DNA of 64,000 nucleotides from Epiperipatus broadwayi (GCA_028023455.1 JAQFVV010000556.1:64001-128000), one strand, 5' to 3'. Positions 11,341 to 23,947 are shown, counted from the first letter of the stretch. Notes: generated from the letters alone by a model not told the origin. Numbers and translations: made by a program.

Positions 11341-11408
11341 CGTTGGTGGCCTAGTGGTTAGCATAGCTGCCTTCCTTCAATTGCTCCGGATTCGCTTCCA
11401 GCCAATGC
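11341..11408 (+). repeat. tRNA-Gly-like sequence (SINE head or pseudogene)
   Basis: cgttggtggcctagtggtta matches the start of a tRNA-Gly-like gene including the A box. The end, ggattcgcttccagccaatg, matches a B box and a 3' acceptor strand (GTTGG with CCAAT). The anticodon arm does not fold cleanly, and the segment continues into AT-rich DNA. I read it as a tRNA-derived SINE or a pseudogene; no functional anticodon loop is claimed. Confidence 0.5.
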
Positions 11409-11929
11409 TTTGACAGTATAAAAATAAAATAATAATAATAAAATATTAGAAATCATAATAGTAATAATAATCTCAGGTTCATTTCTAACAAACTAATAAC
11501 AAAATAAATTAACTAATTAATCCCCTGTAGTTAAATATTATAAGGGATTTTTTTTCCCTCAAAAGTAACCTTTATTAGTTAAAAGATTACAAAACTTTTT
11601 GGGTACACTTACCCATTGAGGATTACAAAGTGTTTTCAATGTTACATGGTAAAACAATTATTGACCAGGTTTATATAAAGTGCATATGCTCGATAACAAT
11701 TATATCCATAAAAGGATTACTATAATTTTGATTAATGTATATCTGTACATGGATAATAAACTCTTGACCCACAGCTGAACCATGTCAAGACCATTATAGG
11801 TACCTCTTTCTCCCAGTTAACAGTTCAAATGTGCAGGGATCACATTCGATCTACCTGCCCAAAATTGGAAAGCCAACTAGGGAAAAACTAACAAGTAATG
11901 AGCACAGATCTCCACTGCCCAAAACCAAC

Positions 11930-12440
11930 CTATTAAGGGCACAGAAGCCGACCAGAGCAAGAATGATGCTGAGACTTTGACCAGGTACCCTCCTGGCAGG
12001 TTTTACAGGTAGCAGTAATAAATTGTCAACAGCCTGCACCAATAAACCAGGCCCCTAATTATTTCCACCACCCCTGAGGAAGAAAAGGGGAGTGCAGACA
12101 CATGCCTGCAAAATTATTGCAGCAAAAACTCCATCAAAGCTACAAAAATTGTCAGTGGCCCAAAGCAGACCAACCATCTTACAAATGCTCTAAATTTTAA
12201 AGTTAACAAAAATAATAATAAGTTCAAATCAACACTCCTAATAAACAATCCATCAAGGTGGTGCAGCAGCCTCTCAGGGAAAAGTTCAATGGAGGGCAGT
12301 GACCACCCACCTGGCAGGTATCCCTGGGCTTGGCAGTGATGGCTGACCACTCCCACAAATGAACCAAGCCCCTCATGACCATCCCCACCACACATGAGGG
12401 AAAGAAGAGGAGGCAGACCCATGCCCACCAATGCAACAGT
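11930..12440. repeat. GC-richer two-copy repeat, ~318 bp period
   Basis: Two diverged direct copies can be aligned. cctggcagg recurs at 11992 and 12310, aaaccaggcccct corresponds to gaaccaagcccct, and the ends cagacacatgcctgc and cagacccatgcccacc lie about 318 bp apart. Composition is clearly richer in G+C than the surroundings. The - strand open frames here are not conserved between the two copies, so I treat it as a non-coding repeat of unknown family. Confidence 0.6.
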
Positions 12441-13051
12441 GGATTCATTGTAATTTGGAATCAAGTCAGATTTACTTGCACATCATGAGTACACACTATT
12501 TGTCCATATCACATTGCACACAAGTCAATAAATCTGTAATCATTACCAACATCCTGTGTCTGTAAATGTTCACAATATCTATTCAACCTACCCAACTATA
12601 AAAACCTTCAAGGTTTACTATGATTCTTATTTGTTGATACTAATTGGATTCTGCTTCTTTGGATTGAATTCTGGATCTTGATTAGTAATCAAGGATTCAG
12701 TTGTATAATCTGAAAGTTTGTTGTTAAACTTTGGAATAATCACAATAATTGTTGAATTAAAAGAGGATGAATTATTTGTGGCTTCAATGTCTCTGTTTAG
12801 TTCTAAAACATCATTTGAACTAATTTTGCCTTTAAATCATTGTTTTGTAGCTCAGGAATCATTTCGTTGTAATTCTGTGTTGATTTGAATATTTTTTAAT
12901 TTTTTTGTAGTCCCCCAATCACATTGGATGTGGGCTAATAACTTCTGTTGTGATCATAGGAGAAATTTGATTTTTGTGCAGGAAGATAGTTTAAGTCCTA
13001 ATCTATAATGCTTAATTCTAAAATTGAGATCGAATTAAAATTCAAAATAAT

Positions 13052-13388
13052 TTATTCTCTCTGATTTGGTGTTTTCGGCAACTTCCGGTTTGACAGACGA
13101 TATCGTAATTTTATTCCTATGAACAATTTAACACTGGGATTTCTTTTTTCCTTAGTTTTATGATTAATTTTTGTATCTATAATGTTCCTTAGGCTGTTTT
13201 CTGTCTTCCCTGACTGGTTTTCAGCCATGGAAACTTGTTTAACATTATTAATATCTGATGCAAGGATGAAGTTCTTAAAACTACCTTTGTTAGCATTTTT
13301 ATTTTCAATGAGATTTGATGTCCAAATGCTTACTCTTTTAATTCTATCAATAAGATTAGGATTTCTAGTGTCTCTCTTTTTTTTTTTT
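13052..13388 (-). pseudogene. Possible decayed coding segment, unknown product
   Basis: On the - strand about 112 codons are open, from the poly-A tract near 13388 to a TAA at 13052. The translation is Asn/Lys/Ser-rich with few hydrophobic runs and includes KRVSIWTSNLIENKNANKG near the start. An internal Met gives only 58 residues. Further frames downstream (12640-12840) are also open on the same strand but out of phase. I do not recognise a family. It may be a degraded retroelement gag-like region, a lost exon, or chance. Confidence 0.25.
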
Positions 13389-13389
13389 A

Positions 13390-16330
13390 GAATAATTTGA
13401 TTTCATTTAAAAGTATTTTCCAAAGATTTATGTTATTCTAATGATTCTAAGAATTACTTAACCTAGCTTTTGTCTATTTCTAATGGCAGCCGTTTACATA
13501 AAACGGAACGATAGGTAATTTCAATTATTCTTAAATGAAACCTGATTTAAAATTTCTTGTAAAGTTGAAAAAACAATAAAACAGGTATATGATAAGGGAT
13601 TTTATATGATATTTAACTACTTTTACAAAATAATAACATCAATAAGCAACTAAATATATTATGACTCTCAATATAAAATCTATTTAATGATTAAATTTTA
13701 GCAATAAAATCAAAATAATATAATAAAATTTTAAGTATAACATTGTATAATATTTCCTTGTTGAATGTGGCATACTTAAATAATATAATGTATTTTAATA
13801 TTGTGGCAATATCAAGCATCTCTCATTGGTGTTGTATCAGTTTAGAATAATTAATAATATCTTCTAAACAATAATGGTAATATACTTGGTTACTTAATCA
13901 AATGTATTAAAAATAATGTCTAAGAAATCTTTATGGATCATGTGCCAAATAAATAATGTTTTAAATTATTAATTTCTGTGGATCAAGCATGCAGAATAAA
14001 AAAACTCAATAAGCAACACGCAGATAAATCACAACTTGACTAAAGTAAATTTTTAAAAAAAAAAATCACAAATTTATTTACAAGTTAATAAAATATTTAC
14101 AAAGTAAAATGTAGATTAACATTATTTAGCATAAATCAAAAAAATATTTATAATAAATATAACACATAAATACAAGGAATAAAATAAGAATAATTTACTC
14201 TGGCCATTTTCAAAAGACAATAAAATGAAACTTACAACACTTATGATGATATGTAATCTTCATTTAGTAAAATAGTATTCTATTGGGAATAGTCAGAATA
14301 GCTTTCCCAATTTCTAAAAACAAAACTTAATATTCTACCATAAAATAAATTACTTATGATGGAAACACATTAATACAAGGTTATATTTTTAAAAATGCAT
14401 TTCTTAAAATATAAATAAAATATTAAAAAAAAAAATTATTTAAAATTTTCTTCCCAATTTAACAAAGTGCAATTCTAATGTTTGGATATCAGAAAACTTT
14501 AAAATAAAGTATAAATATTTCCCTCTATAAAATTAATTAACTATTATGCAAAAAAAAAAAAAAAAAAATATTCAAAGGAAATTTTATAAATTTTATAACT
14601 TAACTATGTTTAGCTTATCAATAATAAAATTTAAGAAATCTATTCATAAATTATATCACTTGAAATTTATTTTACTTTTATTTTGACACTCTTTCATACA
14701 TCATATCATCCCAAAATCATTTTCACTATTGTCACTTTCATTCCATTTGAATATGCATCTTATTAAGATAAGTGACCTCTAATATTTTGTATTACATATT
14801 ATGGTAATCATTAAATATCTCAACATCATTTGAAAGAAAAAAAATTCATATACTACATCTTGCCCCCTTACAAAATTATCTACTTCAAATACGATTCAGT
14901 CATTACTTTTCCAACTTATAAATTATCTTCTACAATGATATCTGTGGTGCTAGATAGTGATTGAAGTGCAGGATGGAACAGTAACAAGAATGTTTCAAAA
15001 ATAGGATAATATCATCATAGGTACAGTGTGAATCATAAGAGTAGGTCTGCATTCATCAAGCACCTAAGATACAGATCATGGCTCGATAATAGCACTTATA
15101 GACAATGAGGAAATGTGACTGTCCATGTAAAAAATATACAGTCTTATGTTATCTGTATACTTTAATAATTTTAAAATATAGAAGTATAATTCACCTATAA
15201 CAATTCTCAACATAACCCTAACATCTAGAATTTCATAAGAATATTATTACTTTCCTGACCACTATCAAATATTTCCCCACTGTATAACTCATTCAACATC
15301 ATAAAAATATACCAAGAACATTCTAAAATAATTTCCAAAATACAATAATAAAGAAAACAACAAATATCTAAATTCATTTCAAGATGGTTTTTACAAGTTT
15401 TTATACTTAAATGATATCATCCGATACTATACATTTTATTTATTTATTATGATATAATTTAGAGATCAATATTATGTCCTTTCTGTGTTTCAATAAATAA
15501 CATTCATAAAATAACATTTTAATAATTTAATAATGCTATATAATTTACACATATCCAAGCATTCACATTTTTAATAAGTATTTAGAAATATCCTTAGATG
15601 TTTTCGAATATTCATACGCATTTGTCAACTCTTTCACAAAATACACATGATAATTTTATCAATGTTTCATTCTTCCAATGATCAACATTTTATAAATTCA
15701 AGCAATGTATCTTATTAATTTAAAAATACTAATTAAAATATATCTTTTCGTAAATAAAAGAAAAGAAACAGATTTATTAAGCAAAAATATAATCTAAACA
15801 ATAAAAATTACCAATTATCTCATTATACTGTTGAGATCCTTTACAGCAATCCGCTTCTCAAAAACCATACATTCAAAAAAAAAATTATGATTAAAACTTG
15901 TCTTGCTCAGAAAAATTACTTTCTGAAAACCCATTTATTTTTTAAACATAATAATAAAATTAATCTATCTTAAAACTATATAATAACAACAAGTTAGTGT
16001 TAAAATAAATAATTGCAATCTTTTCAATATTAATGTTAAACTTAACACTAAAAAAAATAAAGTGTAAAGTTACAGAACAATTTTTTGTCTTCTCTTTGCT
16101 GATAAGTTAAATTGCTTGTCTAGAATTTGCTTGTCAGGCAAAACTTCCCCATTGCTTAGCTACAGTTGAACAGTATTGTGCACAATTATTTTTTTATCTT
16201 GGCACCATATGAAGAAATATACAAATAAGAATATTAAAATCCAATAAAATCTAACATAATCCATCTAAAATATTAATACCTTGTAAGATAAAATGTTTGT
16301 CTTTTCTGAAATTTTATCCAGAGATTTTAT
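13390..16330. other. AT-rich sequence without a recognisable feature
   Basis: No exon-like or transposon-like signal was found. Long A runs (for example near 14550) and many TAA/ATA runs dominate. Confidence 0.5.
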
Positions 16331-16336
16331 ATCCAT

Positions 16337-18029
16337 GTTGTACCGGGTTGAACCGCTGAAACCACTTACTTATATGTATATATAAGTTTTGGCCGGTTTC
16401 AAACTCCTTCCTAATATATTTATAATCTTATAAATGTTATGGGGATGAACCAGCACATTCGAGCAAAATGGGAGATCTTATTGATAGCTTTAACTATCAA
16501 CAATGGCCCATCTCGGCTGCTAGATTCAAACCCCTACTATCCAAATACTTTATTTGTTTTGGAGTAAACCCCAGGGTGCCAGCTAGTCTGATGACTAATG
16601 TATTCGGGCAGTAGGCTCATAATCCAGTGCTCGAAACATTCCCTAAAACTAGCTCAGTCTAATTTTAATTCAATAACAAAATTATACAAAATTAGTGGTG
16701 GAAAGAATTAATAAAAAAGGTTGGTAAAAAGAATTGACTGACAAATAAAGTTTAAGTTTGAAGACATTTTATTTTAATTAACATTAATTAAGTTTAAAGA
16801 TAATTTATTACCCAACATTAATTGACTAAATTTAAACATCTTTATAAATCTAATTTAACACACGCACATTTTTAAAGTAACACATTATAACACATATCTG
16901 GTGAAAAGCATAAATAATATGTGACATCATTAAATTATCTCACATTCACACACACGCACATCAATAGTTCATTTTATGCATGCTTAAGAGTTCAAATTAC
17001 TTTACTCGGTAGGATTGACGAATTACAGTGGTGGCTACTACGTATAAATGATAATAAATAAATGTTTACCTAGGATTTTTGGAACGTGGATATTGCTTGT
17101 TGTTGGCTGCTTCTTCTGGATTATATCTAACCGGTTAGATTTGGACATTTCTTGAAGAGATTTTATGCGAATCCATTGGCTTTATTCTTGAAGACAGTTG
17201 AACGTTTGACGGAGGATTTCTGAGTTGTTATGCAGACATTATTTCACAGGCAGGTTTTGATGATCTTGTTGGACTAAAAAGGCTGAAGCATGAGCATATA
17301 TTTCCAAAAGCTGCTCAACAATGCATTTTTGTTTCTGAATACATAATAGAAATGCACTGTTATCTCAACTGAAACAAGACTGTCACTGCAAACTAGACTG
17401 AAAAAACTGAACTCCGATAAAAAAAATCTGGCTATTTATGTATCCGAATTGTTTTCATTTTAATATCCTGTGGCAATAGGTGCAATAGGTGTTGTCGAAA
17501 TTCCATTGGTAATTAATCCTATGACAACGTGTTTTTGACGATTGTTTAATTAGTAGTAGCTTTCATAAATGTATTGTTTTTATATCTTTAATTAGTAGCC
17601 CACTGCTGGTGTGGTTTTTTTAAATCTTTATTTAACTTAATAGCCATCGCTGTGTTTTCCAAATATAATTTCTTTTTTAACTTTCATTTATATATATATA
17701 TATATTTAATATTATTCTAACACGCATACATTTATTTACACTCACACGCACATATATAATTTATTATAATAAGCTTGAATGAAAAGAGATTTATATTTTT
17801 TTTAAATTTTAAATTACTTATTTTTACGAATACTAATTTAGAAAAACTTTACTTTCTTTTATAACACTTTTAGTTTGACTTTAAGAAAAACCCCTTCCCA
17901 CTTTTAATCTTTTATTTCAAACTCTTTTACGAAAGATTTTTTTTTTTATTTTAATAATTTTTTTAGACAAAATTATTTTATATACATGTGCCAAATTGGC
18001 TTTGGCACAATGTAAAATGACAGTACAAA
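16337..18029 (-). mobile_element. Solo LTR of the gypsy-like family
   Basis: The reverse complement aligns along its whole length with the 3' LTR at 1703-3366. Matching blocks include the 5' end (TGTAC), the TATA-like box (ACATAAATA, near 17430-17441 on the other strand), the AATAAA region and the terminal GGTACAA. No internal coding region adjoins either side. The 6 bp string atccat flanks it at 16331-16336 and 18030-18035, fitting a 4-6 bp target duplication. It is therefore a solo LTR left by recombination between the two LTRs of a full insertion. It could still drive transcription toward lower coordinates. Confidence 0.8.
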
Positions 18030-18035
18030 ATCCAT

Positions 18036-19930
18036 TTTAGATTAAATATTTCCTTACATAATTTTGGGTCATTGTGAAGAACAGATATATTTAATAAGTA
18101 TAATATAAATAAGATTCATATTTTCCTTGGTAAAAATATTAATAGCAGACATTTTATAATAGATTATTTATTTGACAAGTTCATTAGCAGACATTATAAT
18201 ATGAATTAGAACATATATATATTTTTTTAAAAAAATATGATTTTTATATCCTTTACAACATATACCTTTTCACTAAATATTTTTTTCTCCAGATAAAACA
18301 GCTATATCATTCCAACATTTATCAACTAATAATATTTTTAATCTTTAAAAAGATGTCTCAGTTCATTATTTTCAGTTAGTTACTTTTAAAGTATATAATT
18401 TATTTATTAAGTTGATTATTAGCAAATTTTTTAAAAGACATTCAAGATATTCAAATCATTGCCTCCAATTTGTCTCTAAATACATCATTCTTAAAATATA
18501 TGTTCATTTTGACTTCTTTAAAGACAAATCAAATATGTGTCATTAATATCAGTTATATATTAAAACACATTCATCATACCATAAGACATTTTAAATTTAG
18601 TGTTAAAGCACAGGTGCAGAGTCTTAATTTTCTTCTCTTTTTAAATTTAATATTACAAATAAGATTTTTAATGAATATCTGGTTCCTCTCAATTACTACC
18701 AATAAACTAATTGCATTGTAATATAATAAAGTTATTTGAAATAAACAGGCACTCATTCCAAGCATACAATCAATAAAAATTACAAAGTTTTTATGCAAAT
18801 TGACTCTGGGTTTTGTTGCAGTAATTCTGGTATTTGGTATTCATCTTCTACAATATCTAAGTAGCATCTATTACATTCTGCATAATATTGAAAATTCTAA
18901 GCTAAGTTCAAATAGATAAACTGATAGGAAACTTTAGTGTTTAGTTATTCATTTTTAAGTAATTATCCTAGTTATATGTTTCAAAACACTTTTACGCAAA
19001 GTAATAAAAGTTTGAAAGAAATTATTACTGTTATAGTAAAAAAATAAATATAGTTATAAATTTCAAAGTAAAACTGTAAAACACCAAAATCACTGAAAAT
19101 ACATTTAACTAATATGAAAAATCTGTCTAGACTGGGCTCAACCTTAGTTTTTATACTGATCTTGATCCAATGATTTCATTGGTCAATACTGCTTGTACAA
19201 ATTTGCTAATTTTCATAACTACATTCAATATGATTTTTAAAATTAAGTTTTAAACATATGAGTCATCAATATTAAATATCAAATTATTTAACACCCTCAA
19301 TATTAATATATTTTTATCTAAAAAATTAAATATTTTTATTAAAACAATTTTTAATATTTAAATAACCTGAAATTGATTTAAAAATAAATAAATTATTACA
19401 CTTAAATAAAATAATAATAAGTTAAATATTATTTTTCTAATATTTTGTCTTGAATGATTATTTTGCTACACTTTATTGTATCAAATTTTTGTTAAGTTAA
19501 AACTGAAGTTTTTTCCCTGTAACTTTCTGAAAGCACACATATTCACATGCACCTAATCATGTGATATTTTCAACACCTTTAAAATAATATTAAATTAACT
19601 TATCATTTCAAATAACATTTTAAACAAAATAATTATCTTAAACATATAATATAAAATATTTATCATTACTATTAAGCTATTCTATCTCTGTAGTAATTAT
19701 TAACTATAATAAATAAAATTAATATTATATTTCAAATAATTTATTGTATCATTTTATATTTAATTCATCATACAATGAGTCCAAACTACCTAATCTATCT
19801 TTATAAGCTCCTATCTACTGAGTTTGAACCCATATTATCTATAACATTAAAATTATATATTAGAAAATAACTCAAATTTAAAATGTTTTTAAATATAGCT
19901 ATTTTGTGAACTCTACCTAATTATCTGTAC
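18036..19930. other. AT-rich sequence without a recognisable feature
   Basis: Two overlapping opposite-strand frames near 18470-18800 are the only longer open stretches. They look like chance frames in AT-rich DNA, without motifs. Confidence 0.5.
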
Positions 19931-19934
19931 CAAT

Positions 19935-19976
19935 TATAAAGGGTGCTATATATATATATATATATAGCACCCTTTA

Positions 19977-20028
<52 letters not shown>

Positions 20029-20059
20029 CAGTACCCATTATAATATATATATATATATA
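19935..20059. repeat. TA microsatellites and a GC-armed palindrome at the left edge of PLE-A
   Basis: tataaagggtgcta is followed by (TA)n and then its exact reverse complement tagcaccctttata (19935-19978), a cruciform-capable palindrome. Further (TA)n tracts run to about 20023 and from 20044 to 20059, where the Penelope pair begins. Confidence 0.85.
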
Positions 20060-20086
20060 ATTGTAACAGTAAATACAATATAATTT

Positions 20087-20144
20087 AAATTCTTTTGTAG
20101 CGCTTTGGATTACATGGTAATCCTCATCAGCTTTAACTGAATTT
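20087..20144 (-). ncRNA. Hammerhead-like motif at the 3' end of the left PLE-A copy
   Basis: On the - strand CTGATGA is intact and is followed by a perfect 7 bp stem II (GGATTAC-CAT-GTAATCC). Then comes AAAGCGCTA, so the G of GAAA appears deleted. The self-complementary AGCGCT takes the place of stem III. An outer helix AAATTC/GAATTT (six pairs) closes stem I across an internal loop, but the inner stem I is limited to one G-C pair. Penelope-like elements are known to carry hammerheads in this position. This copy is likely inactive. Confidence 0.55.
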
Positions 20145-20164
20145 CAAATTTTTTAAACTTAATG

Positions 20165-20641
20165 TTATGAATATTTCCATAAGCTGTGTATGGCCATATT
20201 TGCAACTTGCCTATTATTAACATCATTCTTATATTTATCAATTAATATTGCCTCTTTAATTTTCTTTTTTTTATGATTTCTTTCTTCCATTAATATTTTT
20301 ATTTCATTACTATTAAATGTAAACTTATAATTACAAGTTTTTTCATGGTCAAAGAATACTGAAGCTGTATTAAATTGACTATTTACATTATTTTTAAATC
20401 GATTATATAATAATTGATGCTCCTTCAATCTTTTTTCCACAGAACATTTCGATTCACCAATATAAAATTTCTGCCATCCACATGAAATTTGATTAATTAT
20501 ATTACTTCTTTGCAATTTAGGAATTATACTCTTAGAATTATTAATCAATTGATTAACATTTGGAGGAACACAAAATGAAATATACTTTTCTTTAAATATT
20601 TTCTTAATTAATTTAGATTGTATATTATTTATAAACGGCAT
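20165..20641 (-). pseudogene. Penelope GIY-YIG endonuclease region, left PLE-A copy
   Basis: This is the C-terminal part of the Penelope polyprotein (158 codons open). The endonuclease core reads KFYIGES (the YIG part of GIY-YIG) after a Cys-containing strand (NQISCGW). RLKEHQLLYNRF follows with the conserved Arg and His. The family uses this domain to nick target DNA for target-primed reverse transcription. The reading frame is shifted from the RT segment at 20784-21143, and the 5' half of the RT is missing from this copy. The right copy at 23455-23947 encodes nearly the same peptide. Confidence 0.8.
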
Positions 20642-20783
20642 AGATATTCATTTTTTATTTTCTAAAGTAACACTGCAAACACTTTTCTTATTATTAAATG
20701 AATTTACTGTATGCAAGATTTGGTTTTTATCATAACCAACCTTTAAAAGTTCATTAGCAAAGAGTTCAATATTTAAAATTTTA

Positions 20784-21143
20784 TCACTTATATTTACATA
20801 ATTTAGCATTGTGATGCAAAAATGATTTCAGACTTGCCATTTTATATATAATTGGAACACGTGATTTAAAATGAATATATCCTTTTTCTCCAATAGGTTT
20901 AAAAATTAATTTATAATTTAAATCAGTAGCATCTCTAAATATTTGTAAATCCAAAAATTTTATTTTTCCAATTTGTACATTCTCAATAGTCCATTTTAAA
21001 TTGTTTAAATTATTCAGATTATACAAAAGAACATCAAGAATGTCTTTAGGACCACAAAAAAAAACATCATCAACATGTCTAGTATAAATTTTAATATTTT
21101 CAAAATTATAAAAATTAAATATAATATCTTCATATTTTGACAA
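20784..21143 (-). pseudogene. Penelope reverse transcriptase fragment, left PLE-A copy
   Basis: The fragment begins just before the catalytic motif C (YTRHVDDVFFCG; the two Asp of the active site are present). It continues through KIKFLDLQIFRD and the conserved FKPIGEKGYIHFKSRVPIIYKMASLKSFL block. It lacks motifs A and B because the copy is truncated at the head-to-head junction near 21160. It is shifted in frame relative to the GIY-YIG segment. Confidence 0.8.
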
Positions 21144-21164
21144 TGTAAAATTACATAAATATGA

Positions 21165-22198
21165 TCAGTCATGGAATTATGCTATTTCTGAATTTAAAAA
21201 TCTTAGAACTGAACAAAATATATGTTTGAAAGAAGACAAAGGTTTACGTATGTGTTTTATTAAAAAAGATGCATATAATGATAAAATTCAAACACAAATG
21301 AGTAATTTGGGATTTGATATTATTGATAGTTATAACATGGAGGGACAATATGTGAAATTTATAAATAGTATTTTAATGAAAGCTAAAAGTCATTCTATGG
21401 TCAGTTGTACATATTATGATATATATCCATCTACATCTATATGCCCAAGAATATTTGCTGACATTAAACTTCAAAAAGTAGGATTGCATCTTCTTATGAA
21501 TTTGTTGATAAAATTAAAAATATAAAAATAAATGATAATGATCTGTTAGTTTCATTGGATGTAACAGAATTATATGGATCAATTGATCGTCTTGAATCTA
21601 TAAATTTAATTGAAATTGAACTAATTAATATGTCTGTAAATAAACATTTAATAAATTTTATTATCGAATCACTAAAATTTATAAGTGATATTATTGCAAC
21701 ATATAATGATAGGTTTTATAGAATGGGTAAAGGATGGCCAATGGGATTACATATGGTAGCACAAATTTGTAATTTTACATTGTCAAAATATGAAGATATT
21801 ATATTTAATTCTTATAATTTTGAAGATATTAAAATTTATACTAGATATGTTGATGATGTTTTTGTTTGTGGTCCTAAAAACATTATTGATGTTCTTTTAT
21901 ATAATCTGAATAATTTAAACAATTTAAAATGGACTATTGAGAATGAACAAAATGGAAAAATAAAATTTTTGGATTTATAAATATTTAGAGATACTACAGA
22001 TTTAAATTATAAATTAATTTTTAAACCTATTGAAGAAAGAGGATATATTCATTTTAAATCACGTGTTCCAATGATACATAAAATGGCAAGTCTGAAATCA
22101 TTTTTGCATCGCAATGATATTGGTTATGATAAAAACCAAATCTTGCATACAATAAATTTATTTAATAAGAAAAGTGTTTGCAGTGTTACTTTAGATAA
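21165..22198 (+). pseudogene. Penelope reverse transcriptase, right PLE-A copy
   Basis: The open segments at 21226-21525 and 21555-21980 are joined by a frameshift near 21510-21550. They encode the N-terminal extension (CPRIFADIKL), motif A (VSLDVTELYGSID), the motif B region (GKGWPMGLHMVAQICNF) and motif C (YTRYVDDVFVCG). A TAA at about 21978 interrupts KFLDL, and homology then continues (IHFKSRVPMIHKMASLKSFLH). Compared with the left copy, about 30 codons are deleted after the LKSFL block (near 22115). The GIY-YIG part resumes at 23455 beyond a nested insertion. This copy is not functional. Confidence 0.85.
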
Positions 22199-23454
22199 GG
22201 TTGTTTTACAATAGCGTGTTGAAACTGCCAGAGGGTGTTATTTCTATGATAGCGCACAGAAATATGCCATTTAGGCAGCCTACCACTGCTATCGAATGTT
22301 CTATTTCTAATGCGTAAGCCTAGAAATAGTCTGTTGTATGGGATGGCTGCTGTGTCTATTTCTATGCTAATGCACAGAAACATGACATTTAATCTGCTGC
22401 AGAAGCTATCATGTCAGCTTACAGATCAGATTTGGGCTAAGCATTTTTGATGTGCGATCACATTTCACTTTTGGCTACAGTATTGTGTGAGGGTGGCTGG
22501 AATTCCGATTGTCAAAACTATTTTAATATTCATTAAGACCACCTCCCCCTCTATCTCCCATATTTTAGGAATATCTACTAACAATTATCAGCAGAGTCTC
22601 ATGCTTTCCTAGTCCACATTTCCTGCTCAAAAAATTTGGCAGTATAGATGCAAGCACGATTCGGATGAAATTATGCTCTAAGTCACGTTTCTGTGAGAAC
22701 AACTGCGAGCTTCATCAAATGACTGAAATAGGAAACTTTCTGAATGTCAAAGATTCTCCCGACTGATGCTGGAAGGGTTATCAAACAAAAGAGCTTGAAG
22801 TTGCATGCGTGGTGTTTCTGAACAGCCCTAAAAGTTGGTTTTAATTGCTGTATATATTTATGTTTTTGGTAATTACAGTAAAAACTTGGTCAATCTTTGA
22901 GTTAGAGCGTTTCATTTGGTTAGGAGTTGTAACCCCCACCCCCTTCCCAAAGTTGGACTTTTGGTTGTAAATGTTTTACCATTAAATGGAAATCTATTTA
23001 TTTGTAATTTATAAAACAAAAAAATATAAAAAAGAAAAGAAGCTGATTTCGTAGAATACCCAACCGCCAAATGTAAGTAATGAGAAGAATAAAAAGTAAC
23101 TACTTTTTAAATTTAATTTTGATTTATGTACTTTTTTTTTTTGTTCACAATTTTATTTGATAGATAGTAGTTTTAAATGTGATCAACAAAATCAAAACAT
23201 ACATATAAAAAAAAAAAACCAGCCCCCAAAAAATATAAGTAATGAAAAGAATAACAAAAAAATTAAGTACTTTTTTAAATTCAATTTTTTGATTTCTGCA
23301 TTTTTTTTTGTTGTGTGTTCAAAAATTTATTTGATATTACTTTGAAATGTGATAATAAACAAACCCTGCAGCGGCCCTGGCAACATTATATTTATCTTTG
23401 TTTACAAACAAACCATGCCCTCCAGCGGTTTCAACACGCTATTATAAAATTACC
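22199..23454. mobile_element. Nested TIR transposon (1.26 kb, non-autonomous)
   Basis: The element starts GGTTGTTTTACAATAGCGTG and ends with a matching inverted sequence (GGTAATTTTATAATAGCGTG on the other strand), giving TIRs of about 37 bp with GTTGAAAC shared inward. It interrupts the Penelope coding sequence, which resumes directly after it. The target duplication is unclear (AA or TAA at most). Inside are two short palindromes, atttctatgatagcgcacag at 22231 and its relative at 22359, spaced 128 bp. A 160 bp direct repeat with two copies lies at about 23066-23345. No transposase is seen and the superfamily is not determined. Confidence 0.7.
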
Positions 23455-23947
23455 AAAATGGATATCAATGCCGTTTATAATTAATATACAATCTAAATTA
23501 ATTAAGAAAATATTTAAAGAAAAGAATAGTATTTCATTTTGTGTTCCTCCAAATGTTAATCGATTGATTAATAATTCTAAGAGTATAATTCCTAAATTGT
23601 GAAGAAGTAATATAATTTATCAAATTTCATGTGGATGTCAGAAATTTTATATCGGTGAATCGAGATGTTCTGTGGAAAAAAGATTGAAGGAGCATCAATT
23701 ATTATATAATCGAATTAAAAATAATGTAAATAGTCAATTTAATACTGCTTCAGTATTCTTTGACTATGAAAAAACTTGTAATTATAAGTTTACATTTAAT
23801 AGTAATGAAATAAAAATATTAATGAAAGAAAGAAATCGTAAAAAAAGTAAAATTAAAGAGGCAATATTAATTGATAAATATAAGAATGATGTTATTAATA
23901 GGCAAGTTGCAAATAGGGCCATACACAGCTTATGGAAATATACGTAA
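23455..23947 (+). pseudogene. Penelope GIY-YIG endonuclease region, right PLE-A copy
   Basis: This resumes the Penelope frame interrupted at 22198. SISFCVPPNVNRLINNSKSI is followed by a TGA near 23600, then IIYQISCGCQKFYIGESRCSVEKRLKEH, which carries the Cys pair, the YIG and the Arg/His of the nuclease. It ends at a stop near 23945. It is the better preserved of the two PLE-A endonuclease segments, but the internal stop and the upstream insertion make it a pseudogene. Confidence 0.85.

Noticed and set aside
11851-12464. Three - strand open frames in the GC-richer block
   Set aside because: They lie in a two-copy repeat, the frame is not kept between the copies, and no domain is visible.
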